From the NCBI GenBank assembly GCA_037893245.1, contig JBAIAA010000593.1:682001-746000 (forward strand): a DNA stretch of 64,000 nt, in the 5' to 3' direction. Below the pieces are notes generated by a model that was given only the letters and a program-made list of their open reading frames with translations, searched no databases and had not been told where the DNA came from. The DNA comes from Crossaster papposus (Eukaryota; Echinodermata; Asteroidea; Velatida; Solasteridae). Both the position numbers and the translations under genes were made by a program. This document shows, piece by piece, positions 31,595 to 51,414 of this stretch (position 1 is its first letter; each line of letters begins with the position of its first letter).

Positions 31595-34500
31595 ACATTC
31601 ATGTTAATTACACATGCTTTTACTTTTCCTTTCTTTTTATATTAATCAGCTTTTGTTATTTTTCATTAGGTGGATATGCTCAAACAGGCACATAAAACTA
31701 ATTCATGTGGCAGGTGGTGGATAATTAAAGCAGATGCTTGTGACATCAACAAGGGAGTGCGGGAGAGTACAAGAGGTATTTTCTTTTTCATTTTCTTTCA
31801 CTTACATTAATTACACTGCATGTTAAGTGTTATTTAGATTATGTTAATTAGATATGAAAAAGAAGTATACCTACATGTACATGAGGGACAACCCAGCACG
31901 GATCCTTTGCTTGTTGTTTTCCCAAAGAACAAAAGTTTAGGCCTTTGGTGACTATTTTGACAGTGATGTACAGTCATTCTCCCCAGATGCCTCAATTCAG
32001 GTTTGTGTATAAAAACCCTTGATCTACACAACAGTTGTTAAACTGGAGGGCTACAAATGAGTACTCTCAACTCAAGTCATTGGAATGTGTATATTTTCAG
32101 CCATATTTGACAGCATCTTAGTAAATAAATTCGCCTGATAATACCACTTCCAATAGTCAAACCACACATTTAAAGGTCACAGTATTATGGATTCATCTTT
32201 TCCATTTAAAATGACCAGTGGAAGGATTGAGGGTTACGTGGCAATTGCATCCACATTCATGTTAATTACACATGATTTTACTTTTCCTTTCTTTTTATAT
32301 TAATCAGCTTTTGTTATTTTTCATTAGGTGGATATGCTCAAACAGGCACACAAAACTAATTCATGTGGCAGGTGGTGGATTAAAGCAGATGCTTGTGACA
32401 TCAACAAGGGAGTGCGGGAGAGTACAAGAGGTATTTTCTTTTCCATTTTCTTTCACTTACATTAATTACACTGCATGTTAAGTGTTATTTAGATTATGTT
32501 AATTAGATATGAAAAAGAAGTATACCTACATGTACATGAGGGACAACCCAGCACGGATCCTTTGCTTGTTGTTTTCCCAAAGAACAAAAGTTTAGGCCTT
32601 TGGTGACTATTTTGACAGTGATGTACAGTCATTCTCCCCAGATGCCTCAATTCAGGTTTGTGTATAAAAACCCTTGATCTACACAACAGTTGTTAAACTG
32701 GAGGGCTACAAATGAGTACTCTCAACTCAAGTCATTGGAATGTGTATATTTTCAGCCATATTTGACAGCATCTTAGTAAATAAATTCGCCTGATAATACC
32801 ACTTCCAATAGTCAAACCACACATTTAAAGGTCACAGTATTATGGATTTATCTTTTCCATTTAAAATGACCAGTGGAAGGATTGAGGGTTACGTGGCAAT
32901 TGCATCCACATTCATGTTAATTACACATGCTTTTACTTTTCTTTTCTTTTTATATTAATCAGCTTTTGTTATTTTTCATTAGGTGGATATGCTCAAACAG
33001 GCACACAAAACTAATTCATGTGGCAGGTGGTGGATTAAAGCAGATGCTTGTGACATCAACAAGGGAGTGCGGGAGAGTACAAGAGGTATTTTCTTTTCCA
33101 TTTTCTTTCACTTACATTAATTACACTGCATGTTAAGTGTTATTTAGATTATGTTAATTAGATATGAAAAAGAAGTATACCTACATGTACATGAGGGACA
33201 ACCCAGCACGGATCCTTTGCTTGTTGTTTTCCCAAAGAACAAAAGTTTAGGCCTTTGGTGACTATTTTGACAGTGATGTACAGTCATTCTCCCCAGCTGC
33301 CTCAATTCAGGTTTGTGTATAAAAACCCTTGATCTACACAACAGTTGTTAAACTGGAGGGCTACAAATGAGTACTCTCAACTCAAGTCATTGGAATGTGT
33401 ATATTTTCAGCCATATTTGACAGCATCTTAGTAAATACATTCGCCTGATAATACCACTTCCAATAGTCAAACCACACATTTAAAGGTCACAGTATTATGG
33501 ATTCATCTTTTCCATTTAAAATGACCAGTGGAAGGATTGAGGGTTACGTGGCAATTGCATCCACATTCATGTTAATTACACATGATTTTACTTTTCCTTT
33601 CTTTTTATATTAATCAGCTTTTGTTATTTTTCATTAGGTGGATATGCTCAAACAGGCACACAAAACTAATTCATGTGGCAGGTGGTGGATTAAAGCAGAT
33701 GCTTGTGACATCAACAAGGGAGTGCGGGAGAGTACAAGAGGTATTTTCTTTTCCATTTTCTTTCACTTACATTAATTACACTGCATGTTAAGTGTTATTT
33801 AGATTATGTTAATTAGATATGAAAAAGAAGTATACCTACATGTACATGAGGGACAACCCAGCACGGATCCTTTGCTTGTTGTTTTCCCAAAGAACAAAAG
33901 TTTAGGCCTTTGGTGACTATTTTGACAGTGATGTACAGTCATTCTCCCCAGATGCCTCAATTCAGGTTTGTGTATAAAAACCCTTGATCTACACAACAGT
34001 TGTTAAACTGGAGGGCTACAAATGAGTACTCTCAACTCAAGTCATTGGAATGTGTATATTTTCAGCCATATTTGACAGCATCTTAGTAAATACATTCGCC
34101 TGATAATACCACTTCCAATAGTCAAACCACACATTTAAAGGTCACAGTATTATGGATTCATCTTTTCCATTTAAAATGACCAGTGGAAGGATTGAGGGTT
34201 ACGTGGCAATTGCATCCACATTCATGTTAATTACACATGATTTTACTTTTCCTTTCTTTTTATATTAATCAGCTTTTGTTATTTTTCATTAGGTGGATAT
34301 GCTCAAACAGGCACACAAAACTAATTCATGTGGCAGGTGGTGGATTAAAGCAGATGCTTGTGACATCAACAAGGGAGTGCGGGAGAGTACAAGAGGTATT
34401 TTCTTTTCCATTTTCTTTCACTTACATTAATTACACTGCATGTTAAGTGTTATTTAGATTATGTTAATTAGATATGAAAAAGAAGTATACCTACATGTAC

Positions 34501-35249
34501 ATGAGGGACAACCCAGCACGGATCCTTTGCTTGTTGTTTTCCCAAAGAACAAAAGTTTAGGCCTTTGGTGACTATTTTGACAGTGATGTACAGTCATTCT
34601 CCCCAGATGCCTCAATTCAGGTTTGTGTATAAAAACCCTTGATCTACACAACAGTTGTTAAACTGGAGGGCTACAAATGAGTACTCTCAACTCAAGTCAT
34701 TGGAATGTGTATATTTTCAGCCATATTTGACAGCATCTTAGTAAATAAATTCGCCTGATAATACCACTTCCAATAGTCAAACCACACATTTAAAGGTCAC
34801 AGTATTATGGATTTATCTTTTCCATTTAAAATGACCAGTGGAAGGATTGAGGGTTACGTGGCAATTGCATCCACATTCATGTTAATTACACATGCTTTTA
34901 CTTTTCTTTTCTTTTTATATTAATCAGCTTTTGTTATTTTTCATTAGGTGGATATGCTCAAACAGGCACACAAAACTAATTCATGTGGCAGGTGGTGGAT
35001 TAAAGCAGATGCTTGTGACATCAACAAGGGAGTGCGGGAGAGTACAAGAGGTATTTTCGTTTCCATTTTCTTTCACTTACATTAATTACACTGCATGTTA
35101 AGTGTTATTTAGATTATGTTAATTAGATATGAAAAAGAAGTATACCTACATGTACATGAGGGACAACCCAGCACGGATCCTTTGCTTGTTGTTTTCCCAA
35201 AGAACAAAAGTTTAGGCCTTTGGTGACTATTTTGACAGTGATGTACAGT
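31595..35249 (+). repeat. 655-bp exon array, block 3 (6 units)
   Basis: Exon copies start at 31670, 32328, 32983, 33638, 34293 and 34948. The order of sequence variants matches block 2 less one unit. Confidence 0.95.
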
Positions 35250-35916
35250 ACTAACATTTGTTTCAAAAACAAATTTACCTTTTTATGTATATTAAATGTA
35301 TATTCCATGTAAACAAAATGTTAAAGTCCAAGAAAAAACATCTTATAATTACTGTGAAGTTTACGCGGGTTTACACTTAAATCAGTATACGCGGGTTTAC
35401 ACTTAAAAACCTGTGTTTACCGAGTAAACATACTTTTTTTGCTAACATTTAACATGTTTAGCAGCTAAACACCCGTGTCCAATTTCTAAACATCGATGTT
35501 TTCAGTTTAATGACAACACTATCCTTCTTTCATGCTAAACATGTTTAGCATGTAAACATTTTATTGCACCGTATAGCAATAAAGTGTTTAGAAAAGTGTT
35601 TACAGGCTAAACACAGTTTTTGCAGTGTATGTTTATCACTCTTGGGCATGGAAGACCTTTCTTTTAAAATTCTATATAGCACATTATCACACAGAAAGAT
35701 AAATCACGGTGAAGCATGTTGTGCCCCACATTGTGGGGCATAAATAAACACCAAAAACTTAACAAGATCATGCAAGATGAATTATAAGACACGGTGATTT
35801 CTCAAACATGTATACAAAATCTTTAAAATGTATTCTTTGACAGACATTTTTCTACTGCAGTTTTTACTCTTTCAAAAATGTCTGTGTTGTAAGGGTTGTG
35901 CAATAAATGTGCAATA
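35250..35916 (+). repeat. Block tail 3
   Basis: Same as the first tail, with its palindrome and hairpin, joining directly to the next block. Confidence 0.85.
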
Positions 35917-35998
35917 AATCCTCCCTGGTCTCATGTCAGAGGAAGTTAAGCCATTTATAAGATGTACATTGTATGGGTTACTTTTGATTCTATAACAG

Positions 35999-36564
35999 GT
36001 AATGCATGTCGCTGCGAGGTCTTAAATTTAAGGTCCCGTTTTGAAACGGTGACATTAGCGGAAGACCACTATGACATTGCCTATGATGAGGATGATGACG
36101 CTGGTGCAACACATGAAGATCTCCAAAGAACCATTGAAAATATGCACCAGAGGGACAGATTGAAGATGATGGAAGGCTTATTTTCTGCATGCCTCAGGAC
36201 GTATCACCCAGATTACAGTGTACCCGGTGACTGTGTTAAACATTTGCTAGAAGGTATGGCCGTCCTAATGAAAACAGGTAGGCCCAATACAATAAATCAG
36301 CTTGCAGAGGTGCTAGCAACACATAAGATGAACATGGATGCTATGCCATACCCACTTCTGGAAACTAACATTCAGTTCTTCCATAAGAAGTACATGGACC
36401 AGGTCCTTGTTCACCCTTCTTATGCCACCTTTTTGGAGACGTTGTATGCTCAGTGTGGAGAGAGGTTTTTGTCTTTGTTTTCGGGGCCTGTGTTTAAATA
36501 CACAGAACCTGTTAACATTTTGGCAGAGGCAATGTTGTCATTGGCCGGACCATCAACTCCATCG
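35999..36564 (+). CDS. Block 4 copy of the long exon, intact frame
   Basis: Copy of the block 2 and 3 exons with the same predicted residues. This is the last copy before the block structure ends. Confidence 0.6.
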
Positions 36565-36579
36565 GTAACACCACCAATG

Positions 36580-38269
36580 ACATTCATGTTAATTACACAT
36601 GCTTTTACTTTTCCTTTCTTTTTATATTAATCAGCTTTTGTTATTTTTCATTAGGTGGATATGCTCAAACAGGCACATAAAACTAATTCATGTGGCAGGT
36701 GGTGGATAATTAAAGCAGATGCTTGTGACATCAACAAGGGAGTGCGGGAGAGTACAAGAGGTATTTTCTTTTTCATTTTCTTTCACTTACATTAATTACA
36801 CTGCATGTTAAGTGTTATTTAGATTATGTTAATTAGATATGAAAAAGAAGTATACCTACATGTACATGAGGGACAACCCAGCACGGATCCTTTGCTTGTT
36901 GTTTTCCCAAAGAACAAAAGTTTAGGCCTTTGGTGACTATTTTGACAGTGATGTACAGTCATTCTCCCCAGATGCCTCAATTCAGGTTTATGTATAAAAA
37001 CCCTTGATCTACACAACAGTTGTTAAACTGGAGGGCTACAAATGAGTACTCTCAACTCAAGTCATTGGAATGTGTATATTTTCAGCCATATTTGACAGCA
37101 TCTTAGTAAATAAATTCGCCTGATAATACCACTTCCAATAGTCAAACCACACATTTAAAGGTCACAGTATTATGGATTCATCTTTTCCATTTAAAATGAC
37201 CAGTGGAAGGATTGAGGGTTACGTGGCAATTGCATCCACATTCATGTTAATTACACATGATTTTACTTTTCCTTTCTTTTTATATTAATCAGCTTTTGTT
37301 ATTTTTCATTAGGTGGATATGCTCAAACAGGCACACAAAACTAATTCATGTGGCAGGTGGTGGATTAAAGCAGATGCTTGTGACATCAACAAGGGAGTGC
37401 GGGAGAGTACAAGAGGTATTTTCTTTTCCATTTTCTTTCACTTACATTAATTACACTGCATGTTAAGTGTTATTTAGATTATGTTAATTAGATATGAAAA
37501 AGAAGTATACCTACATGTACATGAGGGACAACCCAGCACGGATCCTTTGCTTGTTGTTTTCCCAAAGAACAAAAGTTTAGGCCTTTGGTGACTATTTTGA
37601 CAGTGATGTACAGTCATTCTCCCCAGATGCCTCAATTCAGGTTTGTGTATAAAAACCCTTGATCTACACAACAGTTGTTAAACTGGAGGGCTACAAATGA
37701 GTACTCTCAACTCAAGTCATTGGAATGTGTATATTTTCAGCCATATTTGACAGCATCTTAGTAAATAAATTCGCCTGATAATACCACTTCCAATAGTCAA
37801 ACCACACATTTAAAGGTCACAGTATTATGGATTTATCTTTTCCATTTAAAATGACCAGTGGAAGGATTGAGGGTTACGTGGCAATTGCATCCACATTCAT
37901 GTTAATTACACATGCTTTTACTTTTCTTTTCTTTTTATATTAATCAGCTTTTGTTATTTTTCATTAGGTGGATATGCTCAAACAGGCACACAAAACTAAT
38001 TCATGTGGCAGGTGGTGGATTAAAGCAGATGCTTGTGACATCAACAAGGGAGTGCGGGAGAGTACAAGAGGTATTTTCTTTTCCATTTTCTTTCACTTAC
38101 ATTAATTACACTGCATGTTAAGTGTTATTTAGATTATGTTAATTAGATATGAAAAAGAAGTATACCTACATGTACATGAGGGACAACCCAGCACGGATCC
38201 TTTGCTTGTTGTTTTCCCAAAGAACAAAAGTTTAGGCCTTTGGTGACTATTTTGACAGTGATGTACAGT
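36580..38269 (+). repeat. 655-bp exon array, block 4 (3 units)
   Basis: Exon copies start at 36655, 37313 and 37968. This is the shortest run, with first and last unit types like those of the other blocks. Confidence 0.95.
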
Positions 38270-38929
38270 ACTAACATTTGTTTCAAAAACAAATTTACCT
38301 TTTTATGTATATTAAATGTATATTCCATGTAAACAAAATGTTAAAGTCCAAGAAAAAACATCTTATAATTACTGTGAAGTTTACGCGGGTTTACACTTAA
38401 ATCAGTATACGCGGGTTTATACTTAAAAACCTGTGTTTACCGAGTAAACATACTTTTTTTGCTAACATTTAACATGTTTAGCAGCTAAACACCCGTGTCC
38501 AATTTCTAAACATCGATGTTTTCAGTTTAATGACAACACTATCCTTCTTTCATGCTAAACATGTTTAGCATGTAAACATTTTATTGCACCGTATAGCAAT
38601 AAAGTGTTTAGAAAAGTGTTTACAGGCTAAACACAGTTTTTGCAGTGTATGTTTATCACTCTTGGGCATGGAAGACCTTTCTTTTAAAATTCTATATAGC
38701 ACATTATCACACAGAAAGATAAATCACGGTGAAGCATGTTGTGCCCCACATTGTGGGGCATAAATAAACACCAAAAACTTAACAAGATCATGCAAGATGA
38801 ATTATAAGACACGGTGATTTCTCAAACATGTATACAAAATCTTTAAAATGTATTCTTTGACAGACATTTTTCTACTGCAGTTTTTACTCTTTCAAAAATG
38901 TCTGTGTTGTAAGGATTGTGCAATAAATG
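38270..38929 (+). repeat. Block tail 4, end of the duplication
   Basis: The tail repeats up to GCAATAAATG and then diverges into the NHL fragment, marking the right edge of the amplified region. Confidence 0.85.
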
Positions 38930-38967
38930 CATAATGGTCATTTGTTTTGACATCATGACTCCTACAG

Positions 38968-39587
38968 TTCCACTCCGCATCGCATCTACACGCACCAACA
39001 ATTATTTGGTGGTTGTTGAGGTTGGCGCATCCCGTGTGAAGGTGTTCAACAGCGACAACACACTGACCTTTGAGTTCCCAACAGTGATACCGAGTGAGGT
39101 TGGTAAGACCGCAGTTAACCTCTATGGTGTAGCTGTCAAGAATGATGGTACCTTCGTAGTAGGTGATGTCGAGAGGCTGGTGTTGACTGAACACAGCCCC
39201 ACTGATGGTGAGCTCCTATGTACCATACCAGTCGATGTTGCACCTCACTTTCTGGCTGTAGACAGCAATGATAGATTTGTCATCAGTTCATCGTCACAGA
39301 CAGTAAATGTTGCTGATGGCAATGGTACTACACGGTGCATCATCAAACCCACCATCAATGGTCAACCAGTACAGTACTGCAGCGGTGTGTACACTGATAG
39401 CTCAGGTATTTATGTTGCAATGCGAAATGGTGACAACACCGGTCATATCCACCACTATGACCCTCAAGGTCGCTTTTTCAAGTGCATTGCACAGGGTCTG
39501 TACTGTCCCTGCGGAATCACATTCACATCAGATGGTCAGTTGGCAGTGGCTGACTTCTACTCAGTCAAGATGTATCACCAGGTGTGA
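38968..39587 (+). CDS. NHL-repeat beta-propeller fragment (TRIM-NHL-like)
   Basis: The frame follows a CTCCTACAG acceptor and ends at TGA. It reads TRTNNYLVVVEVGASRVKVF, LYGVAVKNDGTFVVGD, HFLAVDSNDRFVISSSS, YCSGVYTDSSGIYVAM and CPCGITFTSDGQLAVADF. These are recurring NHL-type blades, as in the C-terminal propeller of TRIM2/3/71-like E3 ligases, a protein or RNA-binding surface. No RING, B-box or coiled-coil exon is seen upstream; instead the amplified block tail abuts it 40 bp away. It is either the last exon of a gene whose 5' part was displaced by the amplification, or a stray fragment. An open frame begins upstream at 38916 but its first residues come from the block tail. Confidence 0.65.
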
Positions 39588-40600
39588 CGTGACATTGTAA
39601 TCAGTCATGTCATCAGTTTCTAATCACCAATGACATGCAAATAGTTCAGTTTACTGTTGTATATCGTTCTACATTTATACATTCTTTAGTCATTGTTAAC
39701 TGAAAACAGGAAACTTTAAGGGAATCTCTTATTACCAATGCGCGTGCAGTGTGATGTCACATACATGTATTTATAAAACAATGTCACACACAATATATAA
39801 AGCCCAATAATTGATATTTATCGCATCGTAATTATTCAATTCGAACAAAATAGTGTTTTCTGTAACTCTTAACTAATGTTTAAAAGCCACACATTAGTGG
39901 GGTTTTTTTTTCGATTTTTTTTCTCTCACTATTTTGCTTTAAAACGCTGTACTTAACAATTTTGACATGCTTCTGTAAGCAAAACATTATTAATTATATA
40001 AATTACAATGGTGCAAGGGGAAGCCATCTTGACAATGCATTTTCACGAAGAGACAAACGTTACTGCCCCTTGATCGTGTACAGAATGTATAGGTTTCCCC
40101 GGTCAGTTTATTAATAGATTTGGCAGCCAAATGATGACAAATCACCCATTTTCGCACAAATTTGGATGCACATTTTATTAGACTAAATAGATTGTTCAAT
40201 TTCAATATCGATGCATCCAACTGCATATTGCAACAATTCAATTTCAAGAATGAGGCATTACAATTTCACACTGGGTCGATGCATCCAACTGCATATTGCA
40301 ACAATTCAATTTCAAGAATGAGGCATTACAATTTCACACTGGGTCATTTAAATTCGCTCAAGCTCCCAGTTGCGCCAGTTTGGCCATTCGATTTCACTAT
40401 TAGGCAAGTATTTATGGAATATAAGCGAAGAAATTCGAAAACGGTTCAGTTCTTTATAATTAAACAGTGCCTTATTCCAAATTGATTAAGTAAATGAAAA
40501 CTTTTCTAACCCTGCCACAAAGAAGCAACAAAAAAACCAAAATTAATTGCTCATTCCCGCTTTTTTAACACATCAAAAAGAAAAACCAGTTAGAAAAAAG
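39588..40600. other. AT-rich spacer before the macrosatellite
   Basis: No gene recognised. It contains one 68-bp direct tandem duplication, annotated separately. Confidence 0.4.
40211..40345. repeat. 68-bp tandem duplication
   Basis: Two adjacent, apparently identical copies beginning ATGCATCCAACTGCATATTG, 68 bp apart. Confidence 0.9.
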
Positions 40601-40603
40601 AAG

Positions 40604-41790
40604 CAGGAAGGAAGGAAGGAAGGAAGGAAGGAAGGACGGAAGGACGGAAGGATGGAAGGACGGAAGGACGGAAGGACGGAGGGACGGAAGGACGGAAGGA
40701 AGGACGGAAGGAAGGACGGGCGGACGGAAGGACGGACGGAAGGACGGAAGGACAGACGGAAGGACGGAAGGAAGGACGGAAGGAGGGACGGAAGATGGAA
40801 GGAAGGACGGAAGGAAGGACGATAGGACGGAAGGACGGACGGAAGGATGGACGGAAGGACAGACAGAAGGACAGACGGAAGGACGGAAGATGGAAGGACG
40901 GAAGGACGGAAGGACGGAAGGACGGAAGATGGATGGAAGGAAGGAAGGAAGAATGGACTGGAGGACGGAAGGACAGAAGGACGGAAGGAAGGACGGAAGG
41001 ACGGAAGGACGGAAGGACGGAAGATGGAAGGAAGGACGGAAGATGGAAGGAAGGACGGACGGAAGGACAGACGGAAGGACAGACGGAAGGACAGACGGAA
41101 GGACGGAAGATGGACGGAAGATGGACGGAAGATGGACGGAAGATGGACGGAAGGACGGAAGGACGGAAGGACGGAAGGACGGAAGGACGGAAGGACGGAA
41201 GGACGGAAGGACGGAAGGACGGAAGGACGGAAGGACGGAAGGACGGAAGGACGGAAGGACGGAAGGACGGAAGATGGAAGGACGGAAGATGGAAAGACGG
41301 ACGGAAGGAAGGACGTAAGACGGAAGGACGGAAGGACGGAAGGAACGGACGGAACGGAAGGAACGGAAGGACTGGATGGACTGGATGGACTGGATGGACT
41401 GGATGGACTGGATGGACTGGAGGACGGAAGGAAGGACGGAAGGACGGAAGGAAGGAAGGACGGAAGGACGGACGGAAGGAAGGAAGGAAGGAAGGATGGA
41501 CGGAAGGAAGGAAGGAAGGAAGGAAGGAAGGATGGACGGAAGGACAGACGGAAGGACGGAAGGACGGAAGGACGGAAGGACAGAAGGACGGAAGGACGGA
41601 AGGAACGGAAGGAACAGAAGGACGGAAGGAACGGAAGGAACGGAAGGAACGGAAGGACTGGATGGACTGGATGGACGGAAGGACGGAAGGAAGGAAGGAA
41701 GGAAGGAAGGACGGAAGGAAGGACGGAAGGACGGACGGAAGGACGGAACGAAGGAAGGAAGGATGGACGGAAGGACAGACGGAAGGACAG
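40604..41790. repeat. GGAN-tetramer array, first (partial) macrosatellite unit
   Basis: GGAA, GGAC and GGAT tetramers in mixed order, with short runs of GGACTGGAT at 41367-41420 and 41660-41690. It is more irregular than the later arrays, as array edges often are. Its long open frames are compositional. Confidence 0.9.
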
Positions 41791-41978
41791 ACTCTAACGC
41801 TAACTCTAACGCTAACGCTAACGCTAATGCTAACGCTAACGCTAACTCTAACTCTAACTCTAACGCTAACTCTAACGCTAACTCTAACTCTAACTCTAAC
41901 GCTAACTCTAACGCTAACTCTAACGCTAACTCTAACGCTAACTCTAACGCTAACTCTAACGCTAACTCTAATGCTAAC
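41791..41978. repeat. TAACTC/TAACGC hexamer array 1
   Basis: About 30 hexamers alternating irregularly between TAACTC and TAACGC. It leads directly into the non-repetitive segment. Confidence 0.9.
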
Positions 41979-42331
41979 TTCTAGTTCGAATTCTTCTGTG
42001 GATTCTTTAAATTCTTTTCATTTAAAACAATCTGCTGCATTCTTCGACGCATTTCTTAAAGCTTCCACGCCTTTTTCACCAATCTTCAAATTTCACCAAT
42101 TTCAGGTAGACTGCCGGCCAAGGCTAACAAGCTTAGGCTTGTAATCATAATGGTCCTCCTATGTTGATGTACATAATATGCCTGGCCTGCTTTTTGAAGT
42201 TAAATCTAAATTACTCAAGGTTCCTTATGTGCATTTACAACATGCACCTTTTTGGTTCTTTTTACAACTTGTTACATACTTTCTAATACTGAATACCTTC
42301 TCTTGTATTTATTTCTCCTTTTTGTTCACAG

Positions 42332-42421
42332 ATCTTCCATGTACACAAACTGCCTGACCTTTTAAGTGTTACAAAGGCTAAGCAAAAATTGGCTGCAACA
42401 CATTCTAATGGACATACAAAG
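42332..42421 (+). CDS. Candidate 90-nt exon, copy 1
   Basis: After TTTTTGTTCACAG and before GTAAGAAAG it reads IFHVHKLPDLLSVTKAKQKL and ends AATHSNGHTK, open across all 30 codons. Both splice sites are strong. No family recognised. In copy 2 the second residue is Leu. Confidence 0.5.
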
Positions 42422-43036
42422 GTAAGAAAGCAGCAAATTATATAATGCTTCAGAAACAAGATTGTGCATTCTTTAGAAGTGGACCTCCTCCCTGTGTATT
42501 CCTGCTGTGTATTCAAAACAGCTTGTAGATGACATATTTGACATGAACATTTTCCAATATTGTTCCCCAGTATGTGAGGTTTTAAAGACCATGAAACATT
42601 AACCCTATCACCTTACCCAATACTACAAAATACTACTTGTATGCAGTACTCTTATTACACTAGCCTATAAGAACTGGGTAGTATTGTGTACTGTACCCCA
42701 AATAAATGCCTAGGGCGTTAGGGTAAAAAAATACTTTACATTTGTTGCCTTAATCTATTTTCATGAAACTCGTCGTAACTTCAATGCATCTCAGGTTGCA
42801 GCTGTGTCGTGTCCTATGAATCATTTCACAAAACACAAAAGTACAACTTGTAATAGGTGTATTTTTAGTACAATACGATGACTTATATGTATTTTTTAAG
42901 AGTCGTCGAAAGTTTTCCGAAACGTATTAGTGGCGGATGTTGGACTTATTTCAAGTTTTAACTCCATTAATCAAGGTTTCAATTCGCATCGGAGGGTGGG
43001 TGTACAAGTACCTTGCACATTTTTTCGGGATTCAAA

Positions 43037-43105
43037 ATGGATGACGGTAAACATGTCACAAGCAAGACTGGCAATATCTGTCAGCCACCGGCACACAGCA
43101 AGCAG
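43037..43105 (+). CDS. Candidate first coding exon, copy 1
   Basis: MDDGKHVTSKTGNICQPPAH plus SKQ, 23 codons, then a GTTTTT donor. Phase 0 joins it to the next candidate exon. The protein family is unknown. Confidence 0.4.
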
Positions 43106-43206
43106 GTTTTTCAGTCCCTACCTGATTTTGTCGATTTTCCCCAGAATATTCTTCTGGGATTTTTCTCCCACCTCTAAAACTGTAATTTCTTTTGTCTTCT
43201 CTACAG

Positions 43207-43251
43207 GTTTATATTTTGGGCAGCTCAATAAAGATGCGTCTAAGACGGGAG
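43207..43251 (+). CDS. Candidate 45-nt exon, copy 1
   Basis: After TGTCTTCTCTACAG, a strong acceptor, it reads VYILGSSIKMRLRRE and ends at GTGAAT. Phase 0 on both sides. Confidence 0.4.
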
Positions 43252-43826
43252 GTGAATTGTTACTTGCCAATTTGTATGCAGTCAAGTGCTTCTTTGCATT
43301 GTTTTTGACTGGCATTTGAGGTAACAGAAAATGATTTAAATATGTAATGCAGAGAAAATTAAGTACACGTTTTATTTAAAGGTTGGGTACACCATTTGTA
43401 ATTGCTTGAATTATCATGAATGGGTGGATTTGGGGGGTTGTATTTTATAGTAAATATCATTTAAATGACCTGTCCGAAGTTTTACTATCATGGATGCCTA
43501 GAAAAGCACGAAAAACAGCGTTTGTTTTCAACCGGCGTCGAGCAGTTATTCTTATGTTGTTATGGTTTTTTCGCGCTCGCCGTCTGGCGATCGCGAGTTT
43601 TGTTTTATAAAATTCAATTTTTCGGAATAATATCAGAATATCTAGGGCAATCATTTTGCTGGACGCCTAAAATCATTATTTACTTTCAAATAAGTAAGAT
43701 ATTTCTTAATAATACGGTAGTAAATATTTTTGATATCTGCAAATGGTGTATCCTGCCTTTAACTCGCAATATTTATAATGATTATATCAGTTGTGTGTTT
43801 CTTATTCATGATGTTATTTGTAACAG

Positions 43827-50736
<6,910 letters not shown>

Positions 50737-50970
50737 CTCTAACGCTAACTCTAACGCTAACTCTAACGCTAACTCTAACGCTAACTCTAACGCTAACGCT
50801 AACGCTAATGCTAACGCTAACGCTAACTCTAACTCTAACGCTAACTCTAACGCTAACTCTAACTCTAACTCTAACTCTAACGCTAACTCTAACGCTAACT
50901 CTAACGCTAACTCTAACGCTAACTCTAACGCTAACTCTAACGCTAACTCTAACGCTAACTCTGATGCTAA
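50737..50970. repeat. TAACTC/TAACGC hexamer array 2
   Basis: Same position and composition as 41791-41978 but somewhat longer; it closes one macrosatellite period. Confidence 0.9.
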
Positions 50971-51324
50971 CTTCTAGTTCGAATTCTTCTGTGGATTCTT
51001 TAAATTCTTTTTATTTAAAACAATCTGCTGCATTCTTCGACGCATTTCTTAAAGCTTCCACGCCTTTTTCACCAATCTTCAAATTTCACCAATTTCAGGT
51101 AGACTGCCGGCCAAGGCTAACAAGCTTAGGCTTGTAATCATAATGGTCCTCCTATGTTGATGTACATAATATGCCTGGCCTGCTTTTTGAAGTTAAATCT
51201 AAATTACTCAAGGTTCCTTATGTGCATTTACAACATGCACCTTTTTGGTTCTTTTTACAACTTGTTACATACTTTCTAATACTGAATACCTTCTCTTGTA
51301 TTTATTTCTCCTTTTTGTTCACAG

Positions 51325-51414
51325 ATCCTCCATGTACACAAACTGCCTGACCTTTTAAGTGTTACAAAGGCTAAGCAAAAATTGGCTGCAACACATTCTA
51401 ATGGACATACAAAG
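51325..51414 (+). CDS. Candidate 90-nt exon, copy 2
   Basis: Reads ILHVHKLPDLLSVTKAKQKL and on; splice sites are unchanged from copy 1. If transcription crosses the array from 43895, this exon could join the previous unit in phase 0. Confidence 0.45.

Larger units (their letters stand above)
16401..38929 (+). repeat. Four head-to-tail blocks carrying amplified exons
   Basis: Blocks start at 16401, 23337, 30932 and 35917, each at AATCCTCCCTGGTCTCATG. Each has a long exon (555-566 nt), a run of 655-bp units (9, 7, 6 and 3), a last unit cut at the same base, and a tail of about 0.67 kb. After removing whole units and the LTR insertion, the block lengths agree to within three small differences: the 11-bp deletion and a 3-bp difference in block 1, and 6 extra bases at about 30256-30261 in block 2. 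The sequence therefore amplified at two levels. Confidence 0.95.

Noticed and set aside
17289-38328. Minus-strand open frames of about 65 codons recurring in each 655-bp unit
   Set aside because: They lie antisense to the exon-like segments, lack splice context and repeat only because the DNA repeats.
40795-42144. 449-codon frame running from the GGAN array into the unique segment
   Set aside because: Most of it is repeat. The last 40 residues (about 41985-42144) look slightly protein-like, but no independent splice or start evidence supports them.
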